Assembly (NCBI RefSeq): GCF_032854445.1
Contig: NC_088304.1
Span: 28,715,732 to 28,779,731 of the forward strand
Direction: 5' to 3'
DNA length: 64,000 nucleotides
Origin: Liolophura sinensis
Taxonomy: Eukaryota > Mollusca > Polyplacophora > Chitonida > Chitonidae
How positions within the stretch are numbered: the stretch's first letter is position 1; the number at the start of each line of letters is the position of its first letter. The notes under the pieces are model-generated. The model worked only from the letters and a program-made list of their open reading frames with translations. It made no database searches and was not told the DNA's origin. The translations under genes and the position numbers were made by a program. Positions 34,701 to 46,700 of this stretch are shown one piece after another.

Positions 34701-37700
34701 CATTCAGTAGAATAGTAGCACAGTAACCAGCTTTTAAATCTAGTTATAATCTTTATTTGAGCCTTTTTTTACAAATAATTTAGATCTTTTGAATAGATCG
34801 CTTTTCTTTTAACACTATTCTCCTTTTTGCCATGGTGTACAATACATGGATGTTCTTGTTTAAAACTGCTAGGGATCCATTGAAAAGGGACACCAAACTT
34901 GAAACCTCAACAATAAAACCGTTGAATGTATACAAAGTTACTGTAAATCTTCAACCTTTTCAACCACTAAAGCACTTTCTCAGTGGAATTTATGAATACA
35001 TTTATAATGAAAACGACAAGAAAAATAATTTATTTGTGTTACTAAAGATGCAAGTTTCGTAAAAGTGTTTAAATTATTTCTCTACATTCCATACATGTCG
35101 TTCTCTCGGAATGTTTTAAAATATTGGTTGCATAGGTGGTTGAAAACGTTGAAGAATTAGGGTAACAGAAACCTTTCCTGAAAAAAGTAACTTGATCCAA
35201 AGCTGTGTAGTTTGTTGTTCATTTCTGTTTATATGCGATTTTGTTTTGTTGGCAAATTGGTAATATGTTACTCTTACATTACAAGAGGTCAGTGGTCTGT
35301 TCAGCTTGGACCTGAATTGCCATTACACAGGTAAAGGTTCCCAGCTGTGCCTTTACCCTTTCCCAGAAGCAATCCTTTGCTTTTGTTGTTGTTGGTGGTG
35401 GTGGTGATGATTCAATCCACTGTTTTAAACTTGTGCCCAAAAATATCGTGTATCGTAAAGTGTTGCAACAAATTAAAGTAACATAAAAACAAGTTAATAT
35501 TAAAGAAGAAAATAAGATTTTGTGTTTAATACACAGCCATTAGTGGTTTCCATGTGTAGAAATAACCGCAAAGAAAAATGCTGTATTGTACATGTATTGT
35601 TTTTTGGGGTTTTTTTTTACATCTTAGAGTGAATGCCTGTGAGACATTATAAAATGGCTGAACTTTGGTTGTAGAAGATTGTAGTATAGCTATAGTCAGA
35701 CCAGTGGGTAATTCTTTGTATCTGGAGTAATTGTACTGTCAAATATTGCATGAGTTTGCACACTCCCACTCTGTTCAAATCTTTTCTCTTGCCAACAAAT
35801 GCTGAAATGTTCCAGCAAGCCAATTACTGTTACATGTAGCTCCGTTGCAAACATTCTGCCTGACCATGAATAAACAATGGGAAAGCTTTTACTGATACGA
35901 TTGGAATGTCTCTCAATTATCTGTATGTATTTATAGTTTCCTTGTGTGCAGTGGTTGAGAAGGAGTAGCATGGTGTATTGAATTTGAGGGACCTTTTTGA
36001 GCAATTAACTGGCATCTGATCTGGGAGTTGTGTTGTATGTCATTCTGAAATAACAGTATATAATAAAAAAGCATAAATGTTAAAATGAAAATGGATGGAA
36101 GGACATTGTCTTGTGCTGCACCAAATAGCATTTAGACAGAGAAGAATAACTTTGTGGAACTTCTTTAATAATGTCTTTAATAAAGCTGAAAGATTTGCCA
36201 TTATGGCCTGCACCAACTTAAAAATTATATCCAGGCTTGCAAACTGCTTCGGTGGCCTAATGGTTAGAGCATCCACCTCATAGTCAGGACACCCAGGATC
36301 AAACCAGGGTCAGGTCATACCAAAAACTTTAAAAATGGTACTTCTTGCTGCTTTGCGTGGCATTCAGCACTCAGAGGTGAGAGCAAGAAAACAGCCTGGT
36401 GTCAGCATAATGTGATTGGGTCGGGGTGTCATTTCTGCTAGTGTCCGCAGCATGGTACATCAGTGGCTGCAGCGGTTTGGCGGCATGAACTCACTGCGTC
36501 ACCATGCGACAAGAAGTATATGTATATGTACACACACCTAATAGCTCTTCGTCATCAGATGACTTAAAAACTGATGAGTACAACATACAAAAACCAAATT
36601 CATTCATTTCTTCCTACTGGTGTAATTGGATTTTCATTAAAATTTCAGAAAACCATGCTGTATTTGGGTTGGGCCACATCAGTTTTTTCTAAAATTAATG
36701 CTGTTTGAACATAGAATGGTGACCTGTTGATAGTGCATGCCGTTGATGGCGTGGGTGATACACGTACATGTGTATTGAATTGATCTGTAAAGCATAGCCC
36801 TGGGGGGATTTGCCATCTTCTGATGGCTGTTATTTTCTTTCGGGGAACTTGAAAAATTGATGAGCCTGTGACAAAGAAAAGAAAATTTATCCCGAACTCA
36901 TTTAGCTAGGAGTGTTAAGAACAAAACACCCATTATCTGCATTATTAAACCAGTTGTGTAATCAGCATGTTTGAAAGTGTACATCATGTCCTGTGTTCCT
37001 TTGGTTAATTATCCAACATTGTATATGTATTATATTTCATATCTCTGGCTAGAAATCAGTCGAGGAAGGGACTGGGTGCAATGTACACTTGTCAAGAAAG
37101 GTGAAGGGTGCCAACTGTCCACTATCTATCTGTTAACATTGAGTCTGACAAAAAAGGGACATGGAGGCAACTGTCCACTGCCTATCTGTTAACATTGTGT
37201 GTGACAAAAAGGGAAAAGCTGGCAGGTGTCCACTGCCTCTCTGTTAGCATTGTGTCTGATAAGAAAGGGGAGAGGGGACAACTGTCCACTGCCTGTCTGT
37301 TAACATTTTGTGTGACAAGAAAGGGGAATTGGACAACTGTCCACTGCCTGTCTGTTAACATTGTGAGTGCCAAGAAAGGGGAAGGGGGACAACTGTCCAC
37401 TGCCTGTCTGTTAACATTGTGTGTGATAAGAAAGGAGAAGGGGGGCAACTGTCCACTGCCTCTCTGTTAACATTGTGTGTGATAAGAAAGGGGAAGGGGG
37501 CAACTGTCCACTGCCTGTCTGTTAACATTGTGTGTGATAAGAAAGGGGAAGCGGACAACTGTCCACTGCCTGTCTGTTAACATTGTGTGTGATAAGAAAG
37601 GGGAAGGGGGACAACTGTCCACTGCCTGTCTGTTAACATTGTGTCTGATAAGAAAGGGGAAGCGGACAACTGTCCACTGTCTGTCTGTTAACATTGTGTG

Positions 37701-40700
37701 TGATAAGAAAGGGGAAGGGGACAACTGTCCACTGCCTGTCTGTTAACATTGTGTGTGATAAGAAAGGGGAAGGGGACAACTGTCCACTGCCTGTCTGTTA
37801 ACATTGTGTGTGATAAGAAAGGGGAAGGGGGACAACTGTCCACTGCCTGTCTGTTAACATTGTGTCTGATAAGAAAGGGGAAGGGGACAACTGTCCACTG
37901 CCTGTCTGTTAACATTGTGTCTGATAAGAAAGGGGAAGGGGACAACTGTCCACTGCCTGTCTGTTAACATTGTGTGTGATAAGAAAGGGGAAGGGGGACA
38001 ACTGTCCACTGCCTGTCTGTTAACATTGTGCCTGATAAGAAAGGGGAGAGGGGACAACTGTCCACTGCTTGTCTGTTAACATTGTGTGTGATAAGAAAGG
38101 GGAAGGGGACAACTGCCCACTGCCTGTCTGTTAACATTGTGTGTGATAAGAAAGGGGAAGGGGACAACTGTCCACTGCCTGTCTGTTAACATTGTGTGTG
38201 ATAAGAAAGGGGAAGGGGACAACTGTCCACTGCCTGTCTGTTAACATTGTGTGTGATAAGAAAGGGGAAGGGGACAACTGTCCACTGCCTGTCTGTTAAC
38301 ATTGTGTGTGATAAGAAAGGGGAAGGGGACAACTGTCCACTGCCTGTCTGTTAACATTGTGTGTGATAAGAAAGGGGAAGGGGACAACTGTCCACTGCCT
38401 GTCTGTTAACATTGTGTGTGACAAGAAAGGGGAAGCGGACAACTGTCCACTGCCTGTCTGTTAACATTGTGTGTGATAAGAAAGGGGAAGGGGACAACTG
38501 TCCACTGCCTGTCTGTTAACATTGTGTGTGACAAGAAAGGGGAAGCGGACAACTGTCCACTGCCTGTCTGTTAACATTGTGTGTGATAAGAAAGGGGAAG
38601 GGGACAACTGTCCACTGCCTGTCTGTTAACATTGTGTGTGATAAGAAAGGGGAAGGGGACAACTGTCCACTGCCTGTCTGTTAACATTGTGTGTGATAAG
38701 AAAGGGGAAGGGGACAACTGTCCACTGCCTGTCTGTTAACATTGTGCCTGATAAGAAAGGGGAAGGGGGACAACTGTCCACTGCCTGTCTGTTAACATTG
38801 TGTGTGATAAGAAAGGGGAAGGGGACAACTGTCCACTGCCTGTCTGTTAACATTGTGCCTGATAAGAAAGGGGAAGGGGGACAACTGTCCACTGCCTGTC
38901 TGTTAACATTGGGTGTGATAAGAAAGGGGAAGGGTGCATATTTTAGGGAAACAGTGCAGCACGTTTAAAATCCTGGGTAGAGGTATGTGTTTGGTAGTTT
39001 TACATTTTTTTTTAATATCCACTTGCATACTGAATACACACCAAATCTTTGAGGAGGTTGGATTTAGGGTCACCGAATCAGTAGGATGGTTAACAAGCGT
39101 TATTAATAGGGACGGGAGTTAGGTGTATGGGGAACCGTTGTATGGTCATGGCAGGCGATTCATGGCCAGAGTGCCATCTAATCCTGCTATATCAGGAGCT
39201 GCAAATGTTAAATAATCATAGAGTTGCCGAAAGGGTAAGCCATCATGTCACACCCACACAAAACACCTAGCATGTCTACGGTGTACCCGGGCTGAGAGTG
39301 GATGAACAGTGGCTCGATCTGTCACGACAAGAGTTTGTAACTGATGAAGGGACATGTTAAGTGCTGTGGGCAATATTGGCAGCCGAGAAATGATCATTTA
39401 TAAGGGTTTAAGTAGTAATCTCTGCTTCATTAGGGACGCATTAATGGCAAAAAATGAGAGATTGATGTATGGAGTGTGGTATGTGTGCTGTATCATCCAG
39501 GTGTGGTTTGGGATTATAAATATCTTTGAAACATGTTTTAGGAAAAGAGTAAACTGAATTGAACAGGCACCTGTTCATATAGTGTGAAATTTGAGATTAA
39601 TTTATTTATTGTATATTTGATTAGTGTTCAGTGTTGAGCCTGAGATTTTGTTTTAACTTCTACGACAGCAGTCAGGTTTATAGACAGAGGAAACTGGATA
39701 GCCCAAAATGCTATGTACATGTAAACCCTAAACCTCGCCGCATCACTTACCTGACAAACCTGATGACTATAAGCCACAGGCTATGCTATGTATATGTAAA
39801 CCCTAAACCTGCATCACTTACCTGATAAACCTTCTGACTATAAGCCACAGGCTATGCTATGTATACGTAAACCCTAAACCTGCATCACTTACCTGACAAA
39901 CCTGATGACTATAAGCCACAGGCTATGCTATGTATATGTAAACCCTAAACCTGCATCACTTACCTGATAAACCTTCTGACCATAAGCCACAGGCTATGCT
40001 ATGTATATGTAAACCCTAAACCTGCATCACTTACCTGATAAACCTTCTGACTATAAGCCACAGGCTATGCTATGTATACGTAAACCCTAAACCTGCATCA
40101 CTTACCTGATAAACCTGATGACTATAAGCCACAGGCTATGCTATGTATACGTAAACCCTAAACCTGCATCACTTACCTGACAAACCTGATGACTATAAGC
40201 CACAGGCTATGCTATGTATATGTAAACCCTAAACCTGCATCACTTACCTGACAAACCGGATGACTATAAGCCACAGGCTATGCTATGTATACGTAAACCT
40301 GCATCACTTACCTGACAAACCTGATGACTATAAGCCACAGGCTATGCTATGTATATGTAAACCCTAAACCTGCATCACTTACCTGATAAACCTTCTGACT
40401 ATAAGCCACAGGCTATGCTATGTATACGTAAACCCTAAACCTGCATCACTTACCTGACAAACCTGATGACTATAAGCCACAGGCTATGCTATGTATATGT
40501 AAACCCTAAACCTGCATCACTTACCTGATAAACCTTCTGACTATAAGCCACAGGCTATGCTATGTATATGTAAACCCTAAACCTGCATCACTTACCTGAT
40601 AAACCTTCTGACTATAAGCCACAGGCTATGCTATGTATATGGAAACCCTAAACCTGCATCACTTACCTGACAAACCTGATGACTATAAGCCACAGGCTAT

Positions 40701-43700
40701 GCTATGTATATGTAAACCCTAAACCTGCATCACTTACCTGACAAACCTTCTGACCATAAGCCACAGGCTATGCTATGTATATGTAAACCCTAAACCTGCA
40801 TCACTTACCTGACAAACCTTCTGACCATAAGCCACAGGCTATGCTATGTATATGTAAACCCTAAACCTGCATCACTTACCTGATAAACCTTCTGACTATA
40901 AGCCACAGGCTATGCTATGTATACGTAAACCCTAAACCTGCATCACTTACCTGATAAACCTGATGACTATAAGCCACAGGCTATGCTATGTATATGTAAA
41001 CCCTAAACCTGCATCACTTACCTGATAAACCTTCTGACTATAAGCCACAGGCTATGCTATGTATATGTAAACCCTAAACCTGCATCACTTACCTGACAAA
41101 CCTGATGACTATAAGCCACAGGCTATGCTATGTATATGTAAACCCTAAACCTGCATCACTTACCTGATAAACCTTCTGACTATAAGCCACAGGCTATGCT
41201 ATGTATATGTAAACCCTAAACCTGCATCACTTACCTGATAAACCTTCTGACTATAAGCCACAGGCTATGCTATGTATATGTAAACCCTAAACCTGCATCA
41301 CTTACCTGACAAACCTTCTGACCATAAGCCACAGGCTATGCTATGTATATGTAAACCCTAAACCTGCATCACTTACCTGATAAACCTTCTGACTATAAGC
41401 CACAGGCTATGCTATGTATACGTAAACCCTAAACCTGCATCACTTACCTGATAAACCTGATGACTATAAGCCACAGGCTATGCTATGTATATGTAAACCC
41501 TAAACCTGCATCACTTACCTGATAAACCTTCTGACTATAAGCCACAGGCTATGCTATGTATATGTAAACCCTAAACCTGCATCACTTACCTGACAAACCT
41601 GATGACTATAAGCCACAGGCTATGCTATGTATATGTAAACCCTAAACCTGCATCACTTACCTGATAAACCTTCTGACTATAAGCCACAGGCTATGCTATG
41701 TATATGTAAACCCTAAACCTGCATCACTTACCTGATAAACCTTCTGACTATAAGCCACAGGCTATGCTATGTATATGTAAACCCTAAACCTGCATCACTT
41801 ACCTGACAAACCTGATGACTATAAGCCACAGGCTATGCTATGTATACATAAACCCTAAACCTGCATCATTTACCTGACAAACCTGATGACTATAAGCCAC
41901 AGGCTGTGCTATGTATATGTAAACCCTAATCCAGCTAAAGAGCTGTTTTTAAGAAAAAGAAGGATTTTCAAAGTGTCTATTAAATCTTTGACCAGAATTT
42001 ACCAAAACTAATCATTTTACTAATGTGAGTCAGCTAGTACAAAACAGTTTTAATGGAAAAGATTCTTTTCCGTGCATACCCGTAGCTTTCTGTGTTAGCC
42101 CTTTTTGTGTGTATATGTGTGTGGACAACATTTTCACTACTTTATTACAAATTCCAAAATTACTCAAGTACCTGTTGAAATTTGTGAGGTGTTTTTGATG
42201 ACTCAGCTGTGAGATGTGGATCATGAAGCCCGTTTAAGGCAATATTTCTATCATTAAGCTTGGTTTGTTCTTATCTGTTATTTTAGTTCTTAATTGTGTT
42301 ACAGTAACTTACCCACAATTTATGTTGTCAAGCAATATCTTAGAGTTAAGTGTGAGATAGCTTCGTGACCCCGGGCAAGGCCCCAACATCACCATTCTGT
42401 CTTAGAGTTAAGTGTGAGATAGCTTCGTGATCCCGGGCAAGGCCCCAACATCACCAATCTGTCTTAGAGTTAGGTGTGAGATAGCTTCGTGATCCTGGGC
42501 AAGGCCCCAACATCACCAATCTGTCTTAGAGTTAAGTGTGAGATAGCTTCGTGATCCTGGGCAAGGCCCCAACATCACCAATCTGTCTTAGAGTTAAGTG
42601 TGAGATACATGTAGCTTCATGATCCCAGGGCAAGGCCTCAACATCACCAATCTGTCTTAGAGTTAAGTGTGAGATAGCTTCGTGATCCCGGGGCAAGGCC
42701 CCAACATCACCAATCTGTCTTAGAGTTAAGTGTGAGATAGCTTCATGATCCCAGGGCATGGCCCCAACATCACCAATCTGTCTTAGAGTTAAGTGTGAGA
42801 TAGCTTCGTGACATCGGGCAAGGCCCCAACATCACCATTCTGTCTTAGAGTTAAGTGTGAGATAGCTTCGTGATCCTGGGCAAGGCCCCAACAATACCAA
42901 TCTGTCTTAGAGTTAAGTGTGAGATAGCTTTGTGATCCCGGGCAAGGCCCCAACATCACCAATCTGTCTTAGAGTTAAGTGTGAGATAGCTTCGTGATCC
43001 CGGGCAAGGCCCCAACATCACCAATCTGTCTTAGAGTTAAGTGTGAGATAGCTTCGTGATCCTGGGCAAGGCCCCAACATCACCAATCTGTCTTAGAGTT
43101 AAGTGTGAGATAGCTTCATGATCCCAGGACAAGGCCTCAACATCACCAATCTGTCTTAGAGTTAAGTGTGAAATAGCTTCATGATCCCAGGGCAAGGCCT
43201 CAACATCACCAAGCTGTCTTAGACTTAAGTGTGAGATAGCTTCGTGATCCCAGGGCAAGGCCTCAACATCACCAAGCTGTCTTAGACTTAAGTGTGAGAT
43301 AGCTTCATGATCCCAGGGCAAGGCCTCAACATCACCAAGCTGTCTTAGACTTAAGTGTGAGATAGCTTCATGATCCCAGGGCAAGGCCCCAACATCACCA
43401 GTCTGTCTTAGAGTTAAGTGTGAGATACATGTAGCTTCATGATCCCAGGGCAAGGCCTCAACATCACCAAGCTGTCTTAGACTTAAGTGTGAGATAGGTT
43501 TATGATCCTGGGTCAAGGCCTCAACATCACCAAGGTGTCTTAGACTTAAGTCAGACTCAGTTTTTACTTGTGATATTACTCTTTAACATAGATTTGAGCA
43601 TGAATGGCTCTGACAACTCTCAGTATTAAATCAAAAAGCCGTGAAAGTGGGTCACAATTTTAGCATAGTAAGTCTGAATGAAGTCTACAACAGCTTTGTG

Positions 43701-46700
43701 TTATAGTAAATTAACCATCTACCTTCTAAACATGATTGACTGCTTCCTGGTGGTTCCTGGCCTAGCCTATTATAGTTTGATTTAGACGTCAGTGAGGTTG
43801 TGATGCAGGCCATCCATATGCCTTCCGGCCTGTCTAGGGCTTTGAAGGGTGCTTGTATGAGACTGGACAAGTCATCCTCTCAGTTTGCCTCCAGGTATGT
43901 GTGTGCTGTCAGGGTTGTTAAGTGATAAGTGGAAAGCTGTTTGTCCCTGGACACTGTCAATGCCCAGTCTCCGCCTATAACCCCAGCCACAGAGCCAATT
44001 AATAAGTCCTTGGCAAAAATGTGACTGTCCCTGTTGTATGAAGTTTCCACCAATGCTGCATGCACTGTGTGGTTCTACATTGCACATTTGAAGGTTATTT
44101 CAAATGTTTTATTGTCCACGCGATTCTGTGTATCTTATTGTCGTGATGACCCTGTAAACCAAATTTATTTGAATCTGCTCGGATTCTTGTAAAAGACACC
44201 TATTTTAACTCACTTTGGTTTTCGTTTTTTGAATAATAAAGCACACATTGTTTTCCACTGTCAAATACAAAAAAACACACATTGTTTTCCACTGTCAAAT
44301 ACAAACTCCCCATGTCTGTTTGCTGTGTGTCAAAACCATTGCCTTTGGTCAACTGCTTTGCTGCAGTAGCTTTGCACAATTGTGATTCTGGTGGATTCAG
44401 GTTATGAAATTCCACAGGAATCCATTTAGATTCTGGTAAAAAAAACATGACAAAAATAAATGCCTGTGAATGTATAGTAACGCTAGGCCAATAGAAGAAA
44501 ATAGTTGGAGTGCTTTAGGGCTAACATTTCATTTGTATGCCGATTTGAAGTCACACTGATCATAAAGTTTTGTGCACATGTACGTGTATGTATTTGCTTA
44601 TCGCATACATGTAAATGTACATGTCATATGTACTTGTATCAAGAATTTTCATGGTTTGAAAGGCAGCTTAAATTACATGTGGTTAAGTGTTTATATATTC
44701 TGTAACTCTTCAACCTTTTCGCAGATTTGCAAGGTTTTTAATTAAGCATATTCTGAAGTCCTTATTCTCTGTAGACACTTGGCATGAAGGCCTGTAATCA
44801 ATTAACTCAACCAATATAGTTTTGTCTCTAAAATCAAATTAAGAGTGTGCATAAATTGCACTGAAAGTTGCTCTTTGATATGAGAAAATGCTGAGGAATG
44901 AGTTTACAACAGAACTATTTTAACAAAGTATGTTGACAGGCATGCTGGTGTCTTAGAGATTCAGAATGACGTCATCAGGAATCTGCTGAATGAGCAAACT
45001 ACCTCCTCGTGCTCGCCTCTTTATTGAAAACCCAGTTAACTGTAACATTGATAAACCTGTGGTGTCCTCAACCTGAAGTAGTCTCACTATTAATAGTGTA
45101 TATTAGTGTATGAAGTTTGTATCCTGTTAAACAGACGTAATTGTCATTCTACACACGTGTACATGTAAATAGTATCAAGGCTAAAAATACAGGTATGTTT
45201 TTGACAAAAACCCATCCAGGTTTATTTCAAATCATTGTTCATGACACATCTTAGGGGCTTTTATGGCCCACAACTTGAAACAGATAGATGTATACTGCTT
45301 ATAAAGCCTGTTAGTTGTGTGTGAGTGAAATACATGTAGTAGTAATAATGAAGTCGAGGCATGACGACGTAAATGTAACAGATTGGTGCACTTATTATTA
45401 TTATTATTATACATGTAGTTTAATGGCCTTTTTAAACACGTAAACATGACTTTGACATGTACTTGTTAAAACACGTAATATGGCTGAAAAAAGTAAAATG
45501 GTCAGAACACAGCAAGAATTCTTTCACTCATTATTACTTTCTAAATGTACATATATTATTGTGATGTCAGGTGTTATGTTTGGTCCTAAATCTACATGTA
45601 TATATTATTGTGATGTCGGGGGCCTCCGTGGCTCAGTTGGTTAGCGCGCTATCACAGCGTTATGACCTAGGAGCCTCTCACCAATGCGGTCGCTGTGAGT
45701 TCAAGTCCAGCTCATGCTGGCTTCCTCTCCGGCCGTACATGGGAAGGCCTGCGAGCAACCTGCGGATGGTCATGGGTTTCCCCCGGGCTCTGCCCTTTTT
45801 CCTCCCACCATAATGCTGGCCACCGTTGTATAAGGGAAATATTCTTGAGTACGGCATAAAACACCAATCAACTAAATAAATAAATAAATATTGTGATGTC
45901 AGGTGTTATGTTTGGTCCTAAATGTACATATATTATTGTGATGTCAGGTATTATGTTCCGTCATTCATTCATTATTAGAGCTCAAAATAAAAACAACAAT
46001 CTCAAATTGAACAAAGGTCATCTAGTGGAGACCGGTTGGGTGGCCTAATGGTTAGAGTGTCTGCCTTGAAGTTGAGAGACCTGGGATCAAACCCAGGCTG
46101 GGTCATACCAAACACCTTGAAAATGGTACATGAACATGTTGCTTCCTTGCTTGGCACTCATCATTGAGATGTTAGTGCAAGAAAACAGGACTTGTTGGCC
46201 CGGTGTCAGTATAATGTGAGACTGGGTGGGGTGTCATGTTTGGTGTCTGAGGAATGATGCTCCAGTGGTGGCAGCACTTTAGCGGCTCTGCCACAAGTAT
46301 ATGTACACATAGTTAATGACTCCTCCTCATCATGTAACTGGAAAAATTGATTTAAAAACCCAAGGCAAATAGTATATATACATCATAAAGATTGCTTTGT
46401 ATCATGCAAATATTCAAAATGTTAGACACATAATTGATTGTATGTTGTATTTTATCAACATGTTGTTTTATTGACGTAAATGAAATCTAATAGATTTCAC
46501 ACCGTTATGTACATCACATTCGGGTACATCACATTGGTGTACTGCAATTTTTGTTCTTGTCGTCACTGTGAAGAGGTCAAAATACGTAACATTTTGACCC
46601 TTGCAAAAACAATACAAAATTGCTTCGCGCATTTATATTTGTGTTGAGTACACTCATAGATATGTGTTTGTACGTGTTTGTTAGTTGAGGACGGTCTATG

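Noticed and set aside
33644-34726. 360-codon plus-strand His/Thr/Ser-rich frame
   Set aside because: All three frames of the same array are open, as expected from its composition.
37108-38968. Repeated frames with [10 protein letters not shown] or VHCLSVNIV
   Set aside because: By-product of the 55-bp array; frames break wherever a unit has an extra G.
39695-41930. Interstitial telomere repeat, because of AAACCCTAAACC in each unit
   Set aside because: The CCCTAAA motif occurs once or so per 71-base unit and not as a tandem run.
7380-43550. CRISPR arrays
   Set aside because: Units are directly adjacent with no unique spacers, and the setting is a eukaryotic genome.
45619-45720. tRNA genes at the SINE heads (also 3950-4050, 17724, 36247, 46031, 49164)
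   Set aside because: A-box- and B-box-like parts are present, but no intact cloverleaf is seen and each head is joined to a SINE body and tail.
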